From contig JBITNC010000001.1 of the NCBI GenBank assembly GCA_050084985.1, positions 190,464,001 through 190,528,000 of the forward strand: a DNA stretch of 64,000 nt, read 5' to 3'. The notes below the pieces were generated by a model that ran no database searches, was not told where the DNA came from, and was given only the letters and a program-made list of their open reading frames with translations. Origin of the DNA: Nageia nagi. Its lineage: Eukaryota; Pinophyta. The position numbers and the translations under genes were made by a program. Each line of letters starts with the position of its first letter. The first letter of the stretch is position 1. Positions 1 through 11,057 of this stretch are shown one piece after another.

Positions 1-240
1 TGTTACTATTTGAATGATTTTACTAAACATTATACCAATATCATGATCTCAAAACTATAGTTCATTTAATACAAGATTCTAAAGAGTTCTTGAATTACTT
101 ATTAAAAATATTAAACATACTTATCACCTTATTAGATACCAATTAGTTTAATTGATAAACTTAGATGATAATAAGAAAACATATTTTTATTAATTCATAT
201 TTTCCCACTTTCACATGAATTTAATAATATTTCTTTACTA
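1..240. other. AT-rich stretch without a gene
   Basis: I see no open frame, terminal repeat or RNA here. It leads into the tandem repeat that starts near 241. Confidence 0.5.
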
Positions 241-1060
241 AACATCATATTAGGACTTTAATAAAATTCATGTCAAAATAAATTCATTAAACTCTAGCTA
301 AAGGCATAAGGAGAAATATTAGACTAGTCTCCTTAAAATATCATCAAATATATAATACAATTTGTACATGCAAATTTCCACCCCTACATCTAAATAAAAG
401 GAGAATAACAAAATAAAATCCCACTCCTTTAATTTTTAAATAAAAGGACATGGTACCAACCTTTAAATAAAATAACCAATATGTCTCTTCAAAGGGTACA
501 AAACTTCTAACAATAATTAATTCTATAAAATTTTATCAAACATTATGATAAACATCATATTAAAACTTTAATAAAATTCATGTTAAAATAAATTTATTAA
601 ACTTTAGCTAAAGGCATAAGGAGAAATATTTGACTAGTCTCCTTAAAATATCATAAAATATATAATACAATTTGTATGTAAAATTTTCCACCCCTACATC
701 TAAATAAAAAGAAAATAACAAAAGAAAATATTACTTCTTTATTTTTTAAAGAAAAAGACATGGTACCAACCTTTAAATAAAATAACCACTATCTGTTCAA
801 ATGGTACAACATTTCTCATAATAATTAATTCTATAAAATTTTATCAAAAATTATAATAAATATTATATTAGGAATTTAATAAAATTCATGTCAAAATAAA
901 TTCATTAAATTCTAGCTAAATGCATAAGAAGAAATATTTGACTAGTTTTCTTAGAATATCATAAAATATATCATACAATTTGTATGTGAAATTTTCCACC
1001 CTTACATCTAAATAAAGGGAGAATAACAAAAGAAAATTCCACTTCTTTACTTTCATACAA
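241..1060 (+). repeat. tandem repeat, ~308-bp unit, about 2.7 copies
   Basis: Three diverged copies begin near 241, 551 and 858. Each starts with a form of aacatcatattaggac and contains tctagctaaaggcataag about 55 bp in, followed by a shared block about 60-90 bp further on. The third copy breaks off near 1060. No reading frame is conserved among copies, so this looks like a short non-coding satellite or minisatellite. Confidence 0.85.
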
Positions 1061-2042
1061 CTTATTAAATACCTCAAAAATATGACTAATTTAATTAGGC
1101 AAAAAGAATGTAAAATAATGCATCTTGACTTGAAAAGGGAAGAGAGACTTCTTTTCTTCACGTAACTCTACACCCAAGCTTGAGAATAACAAGAATGAAA
1201 TAATAAAATATAAGTAGGTAGGTATTTTTCTAATGCTCTAATCCTTTATTTATAGCTAAAGGTGTTCAAATGTGTCCAAATGGATGTATCCTTACACCTT
1301 TAATAATTTTTGGGGTAGGTTTTCTTAAAGTTGTTGATGATTGAAATGGTATTAAATACCTCAAAACTTTTTTTATTAATTGAAAAATTAGTGCCAAATA
1401 TTATCCATACTTAACACAAGAAAATAAAACAAAGTAGGGTCATTAATCCATTATTTTCCTACCCATTAAATATCTTGTAACACCATAAGGTGACCTTAGT
1501 CTTTTTCTAATAGTGTTCTTACTAGTAGCCCTATTTGGCAATAATATAGACACTCATATTCAACTTTTACCTCATTAAATTTATGTTTCTAACCTTATAT
1601 AAATTTTTAGATTTAAATAAGGTATATTCATTTTTTCCCTTCATTTCAAAATTTAAATTTCAAAAATACCAAACAAGGGAAAGCATATCTTTACCTACGA
1701 TAATCACCTCATCTTGTAGGGTAAGATTAATCCGAACACATTGGCAAACACAATTTCATTGATAAATTGATAGTCATAAAAATTATTCTATATGCAACTA
1801 AATGATTTATGATGGTCATAGGATGTGTTAGCAATTAAACCCCTATCATTTCCTTCTCTTACCCTTCTGTTCCTATCACCAATTCACCATTAGTTCATTG
1901 GGTCTTCAATTTCTCCTTTCATCTTCTAGTAACCTATTACCTACATTATAAAATATTGAAGCTAGAATCAACTTGATACAAATAATATAAATTTTCATTT
2001 AAAATTGATCATCACATAGTAATAATTTAAACATAGTTTCAT
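1061..2042. other. spacer, nothing recognised
   Basis: AT-rich sequence with no long frame, RNA gene or LTR boundary that I recognise. Confidence 0.4.
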
Positions 2043-2945
2043 TCACATCCTTGATGGTGGTTGAGGTTGACTAGTGCCATTGGGTGGGTCATTACATAAA
2101 TAGTGTTCTAAAATTTTATTAAACCTATTTTGAAGTTTATTTTTCATAAAATATAATGTGTTAAACACTCTTTCATGTTTCACATATCCCAAAATCATTG
2201 TTTGGCATAGCTCATATAAATAAAAATACCCACCCATAGTGTGTTGTGAGATAGTGTTAGGATACACTTTCTTCCATAACTATAAAACTGAATGTATCTT
2301 TGAAGGATCTACCAATTGTGGATATTGGTCAACCATAATGGTCCCAAAGAATATTGATTGTTTAATCAAGATTTTTTTATTCAAATTGAGTAGTAATGGT
2401 TCCCTAGTCTCTTCAAGGGATTTTTTATTGCTTTTATAAATGCAAGCCATTATTCATAATATATTTTATGTGCATAAGTCAATGTATCCCTTATTTTTTT
2501 CACTTTCCTAATGTTTCTATCATTATATTTAATTTTCACATATATTTTACTACAAATTTTTTTAATTGTATCCTTCTTAAGTTGCATACAACATTCCCTA
2601 TCCAATTTCATTGTATATCAAATATTTTTACATTTTATTATTTGATAATTATAATTTTTTTGTTGTAATGGTACAATAAATTCATATCTTGAAAACCATT
2701 CATCCCTAAATGATATTATGATAGCCCACTTTCTATTACTTTTCCTAATTATATTAAATGATTATGAACTACATGGAGTATGTGCAAAAATTGGATCTAT
2801 ATTAGAATCATTATTTTTCATATTCTCTACAATAATTTCAATTGATTCAAAATCTATGTTGTCATTGACATAATTATTAATTGGTGGTTCATACATTTCA
2901 ACATCAAAAATATATATTTTTTCAAGTGGATGAAGTTTAATATCA
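2043..2945 (-). pseudogene. hAT-like transposase remnant, internally deleted
   Basis: Read on the minus strand from about 2945, one frame runs with a few stops to 2043. The first part is acidic, with RDEWFSRYEF followed by a Cys/Lys-rich stretch around 2700-2590, like the N-terminal zinc-finger region of hAT-type proteins. From about 2450 it continues as a C-terminal region, interrupted by one stop near 2278. The end contains ERVFNTLYFMKNKLQNRF, which fits the hAT dimerisation signature (E-R-x-F-S/N then hydrophobic-K-x-K-L-R/Q-N-R). The catalytic middle found in full-length hAT transposases (usually 600-800 aa) has no room here, so a deletion copy is likely. No terminal inverted repeats were found. 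The superfamily rests on the C-terminal motif and could be wrong. Confidence 0.5.
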
Positions 2946-3239
2946 ATAATATTTTTACATTCAAGTTTTAATCTATTATACTAATAATTTCCTTATACAA
3001 TTTAAAACTATATATTAAAAAAGATTGATTAGAAGTACACCTAGAATTTGTTGACTTATTGATGCTTGAGTTTGGTTTAAAAATTTGAATAATCATTTTC
3101 CAATAGAATTTCAACATACATTTCCATTATATTTTGATATTATTTTGCTTACAAAAAATAATATTAATGTCAATAATGAGTTCTTTAAAATTAATTTTAA
3201 AAATAATCATTTTGATACAGTCACCTTGTTGTATCATTT
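2946..3239. other. spacer, nothing recognised
   Basis: AT-rich, no supported feature. Confidence 0.35.
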
Positions 3240-3650
3240 TAGTAAGGGACACTAGTATTGATTCAAGGGATGCTTATTTTGATCCAAAGGATGCTCATAT
3301 TATAAAACAAGATGCTCATCTTCTATAAAAATATGCTTATATTCTAAAACAAGATGCTTATCTTCTTAAACAGGTTGCTCATCTTCTAAAATAAGATGCT
3401 CATCTTTTGAAATAAGATACTCATCTTTGTAACAAGATGCTCATCTTTTGTAATAAGATGCTCATATCCTATAATAAAATGCTCATATCCTCTAACAAGT
3501 TTCTCATCTCCTCCAATAAGTCTCTCGTATTCTCCAACAAAATGCTCATCTTCTACTCTTACATGATGGTCTTCTTCTCTTTTAGATCCACATTCTTTTC
3601 AATATTGCACTTAGGTCTAATAAGTGATTTTCTTGAGAAAAATAAAAATA
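3240..3650 (-). pseudogene. heptad-repeat (coiled-coil) coding remnant on a 21-bp minisatellite
   Basis: An imperfect 21-bp unit (about 15 copies, 3262-3560) runs through this stretch. On the minus strand it encodes a seven-residue repeat of the type K-M-S-I-L-L-Q, with leucines and methionine at fixed positions, which is the pattern of a coiled coil. A non-repetitive lead-in, RPKCNIEKNVDLKEKK, sits upstream at about 3630-3565. Two stops lie between it and the first heptad, several more fall inside the array, and one unit is 20 bp, so it is not translatable now. Because the period is divisible by three, other frames are also open for several units; those are artefacts. Parent gene unknown; it has the same orientation as the neighbouring transposase remnants. 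Confidence 0.5.
3262..3560 (+). repeat. 21-bp minisatellite
   Basis: On the plus strand the unit reads approximately aagatgctcatcttctaaaat, repeated about 15 times with substitutions and one or two 1-2 base indels. Confidence 0.85.
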
Positions 3651-3699
3651 TTTATAAAATATTACTAATAAAAAAAGGGTCTTTAATGTTAGGCCATGC

Positions 3700-3900
3700 A
3701 TAATAATATGTAAAAAATATCTATGACATCATTAACATCAATATGCATCAATGCACAATTTTTTATTATTTGCTTTATTTTTGATGCAAAATGTGATGTT
3801 ATTTTATTGAATTTTTAGCATTTAGCATGATGCAATTAGTGAATTTTTTGTTCATTTTTTTATGTTAAATATGATGCTAATTTTAATTAAAAATCCACTT
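3700..3900. other. region rich in gatgca/tgcatc motifs, CACTA subterminal-like
   Basis: Short motifs tgcatca, gatgcaa and catgatgcaa recur in both orientations. The same motif set fills the ends of the small CACTA element at 9008-10046 and also appears at 21.73-21.84 kb. This is what the subterminal region of the larger CACTA element could look like, but no CACTA terminus was found here. Confidence 0.3.
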
Positions 3901-4029
3901 CAATTAATCTTAGATACCTTGATCTGCTTCCCAAAAAACTCAAGTAATTAAAGAAAAAAATTTAAAATGCATATGTGATCAAATACATAACATCCATAAA
4001 AATATAAATCAGGATATGGAATACAAAAT

Positions 4030-4255
4030 TTATTAATCATTTAATTTTCATTATCATATTCATATTCAATAATACATAGAATAAATTTTCCTCTAGGATC
4101 AAAATTAATTACAAATCACATTTTCTCATCTAATAGATCTAAGAAATAAATATTTGACTACAATGTTGTGGTAAAACATAAGGCTCTTTATTTTCAGGTA
4201 GATATCATTTAGATTCAACTGGATAATAATTACTAGGTATATCATGGAAGGCTAT
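4030..4255 (-). pseudogene. CACTA TNP2-like transposase, C-terminal fragment
   Basis: The minus-strand frame contains YYPVESK, then ENKEPYVLPQHCSQIF, ending with decayed hydrophobic sequence. This matches the C-terminal part of plant CACTA transposases, where an acidic 'EPFVLA.QA.QVFYV' segment precedes the end. The rest of the gene is on the far side of the gypsy insertion at 15.0-18.3 kb in the same orientation, so this is the other half of the same interrupted gene. Stops are present after VESK and after the CSQIF segment. Confidence 0.5.
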
Positions 4256-4322
4256 TTTTATATTAAATCCTTAAAACCATTTACATTTAAATACTATACA
4301 CTAGATTGATTTATAATTTAAT

Positions 4323-4327
4323 TGAAT
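4323..4327 (+). repeat. target-site duplication TGAAT (left copy of gypsy-1)
   Basis: TGAAT directly precedes the TG of the left LTR. The same five bases follow the CA of the right LTR at 15011-15015. Confidence 0.85.
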
Positions 4328-5130
4328 TGTTGATATGTGTTTTGGTATCACCTAAGTTTATACTTTAAATGAACTAAAAACACATACACATTTTATTGTA
4401 TGTATTATGTAAGCTAATTGAACTTAAACAAACATACATGAATAAGGGAATTCAATAGTGTAGTAACAAAATAATGAAATTATATTGATGTTAAGATGCA
4501 AAATAAAACTACACACACTAAAGAGAAAGGAATTAAGTAAAAGATAAATATCTGTGTGTCCTTACCTATGTCAAGGTTGAAGATATGGTAGATGAACTTA
4601 TCAAAGGAAGGTGACCTTATTGTGTAAACCCCAAGGTAAACTAGAGAAGAAACACTAGCATGGGTGCTAGTCTCAAAGAGATTAGTGTAGGCATGGATGT
4701 TAGCTCGGGTGCTAATGATCCTAAAGAATGACATTCACCAACAAGGATCGATGATAGTAGAGATGATGATAAGTCAAACTAAGGATATGATAATAAATGT
4801 GGATAATAAATATTCTCTTAAGTGGTAACAAGATTCCAATCTTAATAGGAGGCATTTAGAAATACCCAAGAGTAGGGTACCAACTATCAAGATGTAATGT
4901 TGACATCCTTTCCCCAGGTTAAAGATAATTACACTTATATCAGATCTGATTCACCATTTGATCCCTTGTGTGAAACTAGTAGCTTTCCTTATGTACCTAA
5001 CATAAAATATAAGAACACAATTTGAGAAATATATGATAATAAGGTAAAATATGACTAAATGTGATTAAAACATGTATGTAAGTTACACCTAAGTGGGACC
5101 ATGTTAAGGGGACCATTTTAGGTTTCAACA
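4328..5130 (-). repeat. gypsy-1 3' LTR (left end)
   Basis: 803 bp, TG...CA on the plus strand, starting tgttgatatgtgttttgg and ending ggtttcaaca. It matches 14214-15010 along its length with scattered substitutions. Confidence 0.92.
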
Positions 5131-5146
5131 AATACCCCCTATTTGT
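5131..5146 (-). other. gypsy-1 polypurine tract
   Basis: On the minus strand the bases just before the 3' LTR read aaatagggggtatt, a purine-rich run in the position where plus-strand priming is expected. Confidence 0.65.
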
Positions 5147-6630
5147 AAGAATAATGAAATTGAATCTTGAAATACAATTATAATTGCAAAGGAAGTAAAG
5201 GTATAGAGAAGAAAAATTTAACACTTCCCTAGTTTGGCTATCCAAATCATCAAGGATTTGATTATGTATATTGCTCCCTATTTACCTTGGTTGTGAGATG
5301 TAATGGATTGCATGTAGTAGAATCAACCAAGAGAAAAGAATAAAGCTAAAAATGTTAGGAAAATGCTTCCAAATACATATATGACTATTAACTCATAAAA
5401 CATATAGCATTCAATAGTTAGATAGAACATCATATCATTTCATCAAATGATATATCAATAATCAAGCAAGGATAAAATCAATATAATAAGCATACAACAT
5501 CTTGAGAACACTAAATAAAAAAATACTCAATGTTTTATTCCTAGAAACATACATAAGAAATCATGATAAAGGTGTGTCCACATCATCATGAGGTACATGA
5601 CCTATTTCTAGATGGAACACATGCAATCAAAACCATATATATTAACATCATCATAAGGTACATAATCCATTCCGCAATTCAACATATGAAGCAAAAAGAA
5701 TAACATAATGATGGCTAGTTTAGACCCAACCAAAAAATGGGACTTAGATATGAAGGTTACTTGAGACCCAACCAGAAAAGTTGACTCAAGGACATGGATG
5801 GTTTGAATATATCCTAATCATGCTATATGATATGGTCATCATCATGAGGTACATGCCCCATTATTAAATGTTATTAATAAATGATTAGTTTCAATATTTT
5901 CTAATCATATATTATTATAGTAATAGTGATAATGTGTCCATTAGATTATTTATTGGTTTATTTGTAATCCACAAGCTAACCAAAGAAATGGTTGGTTTAG
6001 TCCTAACCTAATGATTAAAAATAGTGATGGTTATTTAAAGTCCAACCCATAAGAACATAATGTACTAAGCATGATAAATTGATTTAATTATGATTATGAA
6101 TGTAAAGGTAAGAGAGTAGATAATAATACCCACACTTATAGGTGATGACCAATATGATTTGTTGCAAAAATGCTGTTACAGGTGATAACATTAATGTTGG
6201 TATGAAAGGTAGTGTGGGTGCTAGGCCTCACATTGATTCATATCCTTCCATTTTTCTAAGATTGAGGTATTATTATGCTGATAGGTTTGGGTTGTATGTG
6301 ATGACTAAAATATACATAGGATTACCCATGGAATTATCTACATGATTGATTGAACTAGTATCGTTGGTCCAAAAATTACAATAGATTAACGAATATCAAA
6401 AGGTGCAACATGTTTTATCTAGCCTGATTATGAATACTAAATTTTTTTATTTTTATTTGAATCTAAAATATGATAGAAATACCAACATGGGTGCTAGGAT
6501 GATTGATGATTTTTACATAGAAAGCTAGCTTAGCCACTAGCTCAACAAAATGAAAACAAAGTAAAGATCCTGATACTTGACCTCTATACTGATGATTAAT
6601 TGAAGGATGACCTCTAAAACCCATGTGACA
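5147..6630 (-). other. gypsy-1 non-coding 3' region with internal repeats
   Basis: No conserved protein was recognised between integrase and the 3' LTR. Two short motifs recur: catcatgaggtacatg-like (near 5585, 5653 and 5842) and the block around gacccaaccaraaaa (near 5722 and 5767). The meaning of these is unknown. Confidence 0.5.
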
Positions 6631-6639
6631 ATCTTCCAT

Positions 6640-8049
6640 AATGTATAAAAGGGCTTGAAATGCTTTATATTGGTTGAAATTTTATTGATTTTTCCATCAA
6701 TTATTACCAACCTATTGGCATAATTTGCATACTTGGTTTTTATGATGTAGGGACCAATCTAATTTGTCTCAAATTTATCTTTATGATCTTTTTCATCCTA
6801 TGACTTGTGATGATTCTCCTTGAGAACAAATTCACCTATTTGGAATTCACATGGGATAATCTTCCTACCATATGCTTCTTTGATATTTTCTAATAAGATC
6901 TGAGATGTTCTAAGGTATGTATTCTTTTTTCATCCAAACCTTCTAGTTATTTAAGTCTTTCTTTTCGCTTCCTTTTAGGGACACCCTTAATGATGGTACC
7001 TCAACCTCCAATGGTAATAATAATTCATCCCTATAGACTAATGAAAATGGGGTACAACTTGTAACTAATCTTATGCTTATTCTATATGCCTATAATGCAT
7101 ATATGATTTATGAATGCCAATATCTATGAATTTTTTTTAACTATTTTACACAAGATGTTAGTAGGTTGATGAGAGTTATTACTTAATATTGAATCCTTTA
7201 CAAAAATCCCTACCTCACTTACTTTTGATGTTGTTTCCATTATCCATGATGACATGAGATGGAACACCAAATCTAGTAATGATATTTTTAGTCATGAATT
7301 TTAAAATTTGAGGACATTTAGAGGATCTCAAAGGTACAACTTCTATCAATTTTATGAGGTATTCTATAGAAATTAGGATGAATTTATGTCCCTCACTATA
7401 TTTAGTATTGATAACACCAAATATATACAAGGACAAGCTAGGATCATTGTGGCTAGTTCACTTGAAGGAGCCTATTTCAAGTTAGCATGCTTTTGACACT
7501 TTTCACATTTCAAAATATGTAAAATGCAATCCTTTTCCATAGATGGCAATAATATCCTATTATTAATAGCTTATGGTAGATGGATTTTCCATTTAAATTG
7601 CCTCCATTTATGCTATCATGTACTTATTTCATAGCCTTATTTACTTTGGTTTCATTTAGACATCTAAGAAAAGTACCATAAAATGACCTTTTGTAAAGAA
7701 TATCACCAATAATGACATACCTTGTAGCCATATGTTTTAGTCTCCTTTTGAGGAATTTGGATTGACATGAATCTAGAGTCTTTCCATGTTTGAGATAGTT
7801 GTAGATATCATCATACCATTCATGGAAATGGAGAATAATATATATAAGTGGTTCCTTTCTAAAGAACCCTTGGAATTGATCATCATCAAGAAAAGAATAA
7901 TATATGAGGTTATTAATTTTGATTATGATTTTTTCATCTTCAACTGAGATAGGTGTGAGTGAAGTAGTGTTAGCCATAGCATCCATAAATCTATTATTAT
8001 TCCTTGAAATGTTCTCAAATTGAATTTGTGTAAAGCACATTTGAACCAT
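6640..8049 (-). pseudogene. gypsy-1 integrase (pol 3' part)
   Basis: Three integrase parts appear in order on the minus strand. The N-terminal part (8049-7624) ends with KRRLKHMATRYVIIGDILY and RCLNETKVNKAM, the region preceding the HHCC finger. The catalytic core (7436-7215) has IFGVINTKYSEGHKFI, then ITRFGVPSHVIMDNG. The C-terminal part (about 6870-6650) has EFQIGEFVLK and later KISTNIKHFKPFY. In the core the first catalytic Asp of the usual '(V/I)-x-I-D-Y' is Glu (ISIEYL) while the second (MDNG) is kept. Integrase joins element cDNA to host DNA. Many stops separate these blocks, so this copy is dead. Confidence 0.85.
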
Positions 8050-8073
8050 TTCTTCTACTAAATATTTGTAGGG

Positions 8074-8330
8074 CTATAATTTGTCATCTTTTATGTTGTA
8101 AATATCATTGATTTGATTTATTACAAGCTTTGAATCATCATAGAATTTGAACTTATTTATTCTAACATTTATTTCTACCTTTAATTGTAAGACTAAAGCC
8201 CCATATTCAGCCATGTTATTTGTGCACTCAAAATTCAACTTGTAGGCCATAGGAATCATACCACCTTCATGAGATACTAACACAATTCCTATCCTATCCC
8301 TTTGGAAACATTTGGAGATATCACATAATA
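8074..8330 (-). pseudogene. gypsy-1 second (archaeal-type) RNase H
   Basis: The minus-strand frame contains ECTNNMAEYGALVLQLK, then KFYDDSKLVINQIN and YNIKDDKL. This is the TNNMAEYEAL ... GDSxLVIxQ pattern of the extra RNase H of Tat/Ogre elements. It lies directly after the first RNase H and before integrase, the usual Tat order. It would degrade RNA in RNA-DNA hybrids during reverse transcription. The usual G-D-S has become D-D-S. Confidence 0.85.
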
Positions 8331-8489
8331 GTGTCCATGTCTTATCCTCACACTACTCAACTAGTAAAACAAGCTCATTCATGTTACTATTTTTATCACA
8401 TGGTATTGCATAAGCATATTGACTATAACCTATCCTTTGATTGCTTTTTATCTTGTGTAGAGAATATCAAAAACTTGGAGGTCCATAAT

Positions 8490-9007
8490 TCACTTGGATG
8501 GTCTTCCTTGCAACTGTGGTTTTGAGATCAAATACCATAGTGGATTAGCTTGAACCATAATGAAGCTCATGTTGGTGATCATGTATTGTCTCAATTTATG
8601 AGTTGTGTAGACTATGGCATAACACAACTTCTCAATAGGTGTGTAGTTGATTTTGGCATTATGTAATATCTTGGATAAGTAGTATACATCCCTTTCCCTA
8701 TTTTCACTATCAATATGTACAAGGAATATTCCAATGGCATTGGCTATACCTAAGATGTATAAATATAGAGGCTTGGTGTAATCAACTAGCCATAAGACAT
8801 GAGGATTAAGCAAGTAGCTCTTGATATCTTCAAATGCTTTTTCACACTCCTTTTTCCATATAAAATGGCTTCCCTTCTTAAATAGATAAGAGAATGGAGT
8901 TATTCCATCTACTAATTGAGCCATGAATTGATTTACTACTTGTAACTTTCCTTGAATACTTCTAAGTTGTTTAATATTTCTTGATGTAGGCATATCCATG
9001 ATAGCTT
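8490..9007 (-). pseudogene. gypsy-1 end of RT and first RNase H
   Basis: The frame begins at the insertion joint and opens with AIMDMPTSRNIKQLRSIQG, the end of gypsy reverse transcriptase. It continues through WKKECEKAFEDIKSYL (connection) to RDVYYLSKILHNAKINYTP and KLRQYMIT, the RNase H. It is free of stops for about 170 codons. The preceding codons of the same frame are at 10047 and above, across the small CACTA element. Removing that element and one CTT copy makes the two parts continuous in frame. Confidence 0.9.
9005..9007 (+). repeat. target-site duplication CTT (left copy of small CACTA)
   Basis: CTT before CACTACTACA; the other copy is at 10047-10049. Confidence 0.75.
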
Positions 9008-10046
9008 CACTACTACATTTTAGTGATTTTGCATCATACAATGCATCAATCCATAGTCTTTTTTTTTAAAAAAAAAAATCATATAAATCTTGATGCATCA
9101 ATTGATGCTAAGGGTACTATCAAACAAAACATCAAGTAATGCATCATAAAAAGCATAATATATCAAGTTATGATCGTAAAATAATTTATACTATACATGA
9201 CTCTTTATACATCATGTATGTGTTAAAAAATGCATTAAAATGATAGGGATGATGGTTTGTATCTTGTCAAACAATTTGTTTATCTTCTCTATGCTTCCAT
9301 ATTTTGCATATATATCTAATAGGGTACTCAAAACCATAACATTCGATAAAAAAATTATTTTAAAGAGTCTTTGATGTATATATAAATACTTTTACAAATC
9401 TCTCATTTTGTTGCATGCTTTTAGGATACTAGGAAGGGTGAATTCGTTTGGTTGGAATATTGCTAGTGTTTATTGCATATGGTAAATAGTTTCAATGTTT
9501 TTTGAGGAAATTTGTATCTTTGGTAACCCAAAATTATCATATTCCATGAGCATACAGTAAAAAACTTCATGGGCATCCACCAAACTTTGAGGGCCCCCTC
9601 TACCAAACATTATGGTTGGTTGAAGCATTCAATGCATATTTTTCTTACCATAAAATGCATATACACACTACTATCTACATTTTCCAACTTGTATTTAACT
9701 CTTGCAAACCTATATCACTAAAAAGATAGTCTTGTATCCCTAAAAATACCCTTATAAAGGGAAAACTCACTTATTTACTCATCAATGGCATTATACCTAC
9801 CATTAAAACTCCATCTTCGATCAAGGGAATGCATCAATGGTCGATAGTAGATCTATACCTTTTTTTGTTCCATGTATCACTTGAAGCATTGCTTGATACA
9901 CTAAAATACATCAAGTAAGGAGTCAAAAAAATGGTTTTATCTATATTGATGTAGACATGCAAAATAATGATGCAAATTACATCATAGTGTCAAAATGCAA
10001 TTTTATGATGCATTGTATGATGCAAAATTGCTAAAATGTAGTAGTG
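9008..10046. mobile_element. non-autonomous CACTA (En/Spm) element, 1039 bp, with captured PPR fragment
   Basis: The ends are inverted repeats of roughly 40 bp: left cactactacattttag then attttgcatcatacaatgcatca, right the reverse complement ending ctaaaatgtagtagtg. The terminal CACTAC and the three-base duplication CTT are those of the CACTA superfamily. The subterminal 100-150 bp are packed with gatgca/tgcatc motifs, also typical. No transposase frame is present, so it must have been mobilised by another element. Excision in silico restores the gypsy-1 polymerase frame exactly, which confirms both borders. Confidence 0.93.
9244..9740 (-). pseudogene. PPR-protein gene fragment inside the CACTA element
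   Basis: On the minus strand the stretch contains LVDAHEVFYCM, then QPNEFTLPSILKACNKMRD with a stop straight after, then LSTLLDIYAKYGSIEKINKLFDKI. These match successive repeats of plant pentatricopeptide (PLS-class) proteins: 'PNEFTxxSVLKACA', 'VDMYAKCGSIEDARxVFDxM'. Such proteins act on organellar RNA. Only about two to three repeats survive, with stops and at least one frameshift, no start and no end, so it is a captured gene piece rather than a working gene. It lies wholly between the CACTA termini. Confidence 0.8.
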
Positions 10047-10960
10047 CTTTGACCTTCTTAGGATCTATCTTTATGAATCTTCTAGATACCATGTATCTAA
10101 GAAATTTGCCACTAGAAACAATAAAAACACATTTCTTACAATTTAGCTTTAGGTTAAATTATCTCATCTTTTTGAAAATGATTCTCAAGTCCTTTAAATG
10201 ATTTTCCTCTTTGGTTGACATAGCAAGAATATCATCAACATAAACTTTAGTTGATTTATGAATGAGATCATGAAACATAGTTACCATTTCTCTTTGATAT
10301 GTTGCTCCTACATTTTTGAGGTCAAAGGGTATGACTACCTAGAAAAATGTTTCCTAAGGTGTGGTGAAGGTTGTATTATGTTAATCTTCTTTATTGATCT
10401 TGATTTGATTGTATCCTAAGAAACCATCCATGAATGATAACATATCATGTCTTGTGATAGATTCCATAATTATGTTAATGTGTGGTAATGGAAAGTTATC
10501 CTTTGTACAAGCATTTTTTAGATCCTTGAAATTTATACAACATCTAATTTCTCCATTTGGTTTCAAAGCTAGAACAATGTTGGCTAACCAAGGTGAATAA
10601 TCATGGCCCATAATGAATCCATATTTATTATATTTGTCAATCCCTTTCATGAATAGAAAAGAGAACTTTGGATGCATTGGTCTTGTTTTCTACTATATAG
10701 GCTTTGCTCCTTCCTATACTACCAAATTATGAGTTATGAATGCTGGACTTATACCTATCATTTCACCATATTTCCAAGAAAATATGTCCTTAAATTCTTC
10801 CAAGAACTAATGATATATTATCTTGTCTTACACAAGGATTCCTCTTCCAATTTGTATAATTTTTGGTACCTCTTTTGTATGAATATTGATCTCAACAAGA
10901 GGCTCATTCAACCATGGTATCTCATCATTATATTGAGATAGATTATGAAATACCCCCAAT
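10047..10960 (-). pseudogene. gypsy-1 reverse transcriptase, main part
   Basis: The minus strand starts with FLEEFKDIFSWKYGEM (the pre-RT segment, about 10815), then AKPI and PMHPKFSFLF. The palm follows: SPWLANIVLALKPNGEIR, INFKDLKNACTKDNFPLP and DMLSFMDGFLGYNQIKI. Near 10230 the catalytic box reads VYVDDILAMS, so the two active-site aspartates are kept. Stops occur near 10380 and 10165. The domain is completed at 8490-9007 beyond the inserted CACTA. It copies element RNA into DNA. Confidence 0.9.
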
Positions 10961-10987
10961 CATGTTATGAAATTAGAGAAAGAGTAT

Positions 10988-11012
10988 CACACACATACAC
11001 ACACACACACAT
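10988..11012 (+). repeat. (AC)n microsatellite
   Basis: About 12 AC dinucleotides with one interruption, within gypsy-1. Confidence 0.8.
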
Positions 11013-11057
11013 CCCTAGCTACCTATCCTATTCTACTAAATGAAAGAAGAAGATAAG

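Noticed and set aside
3240-3560. CRISPR-like repeat array
   Set aside because: Units are directly adjacent with no spacers and the sequence is plant nuclear; it is a 21-bp minisatellite.
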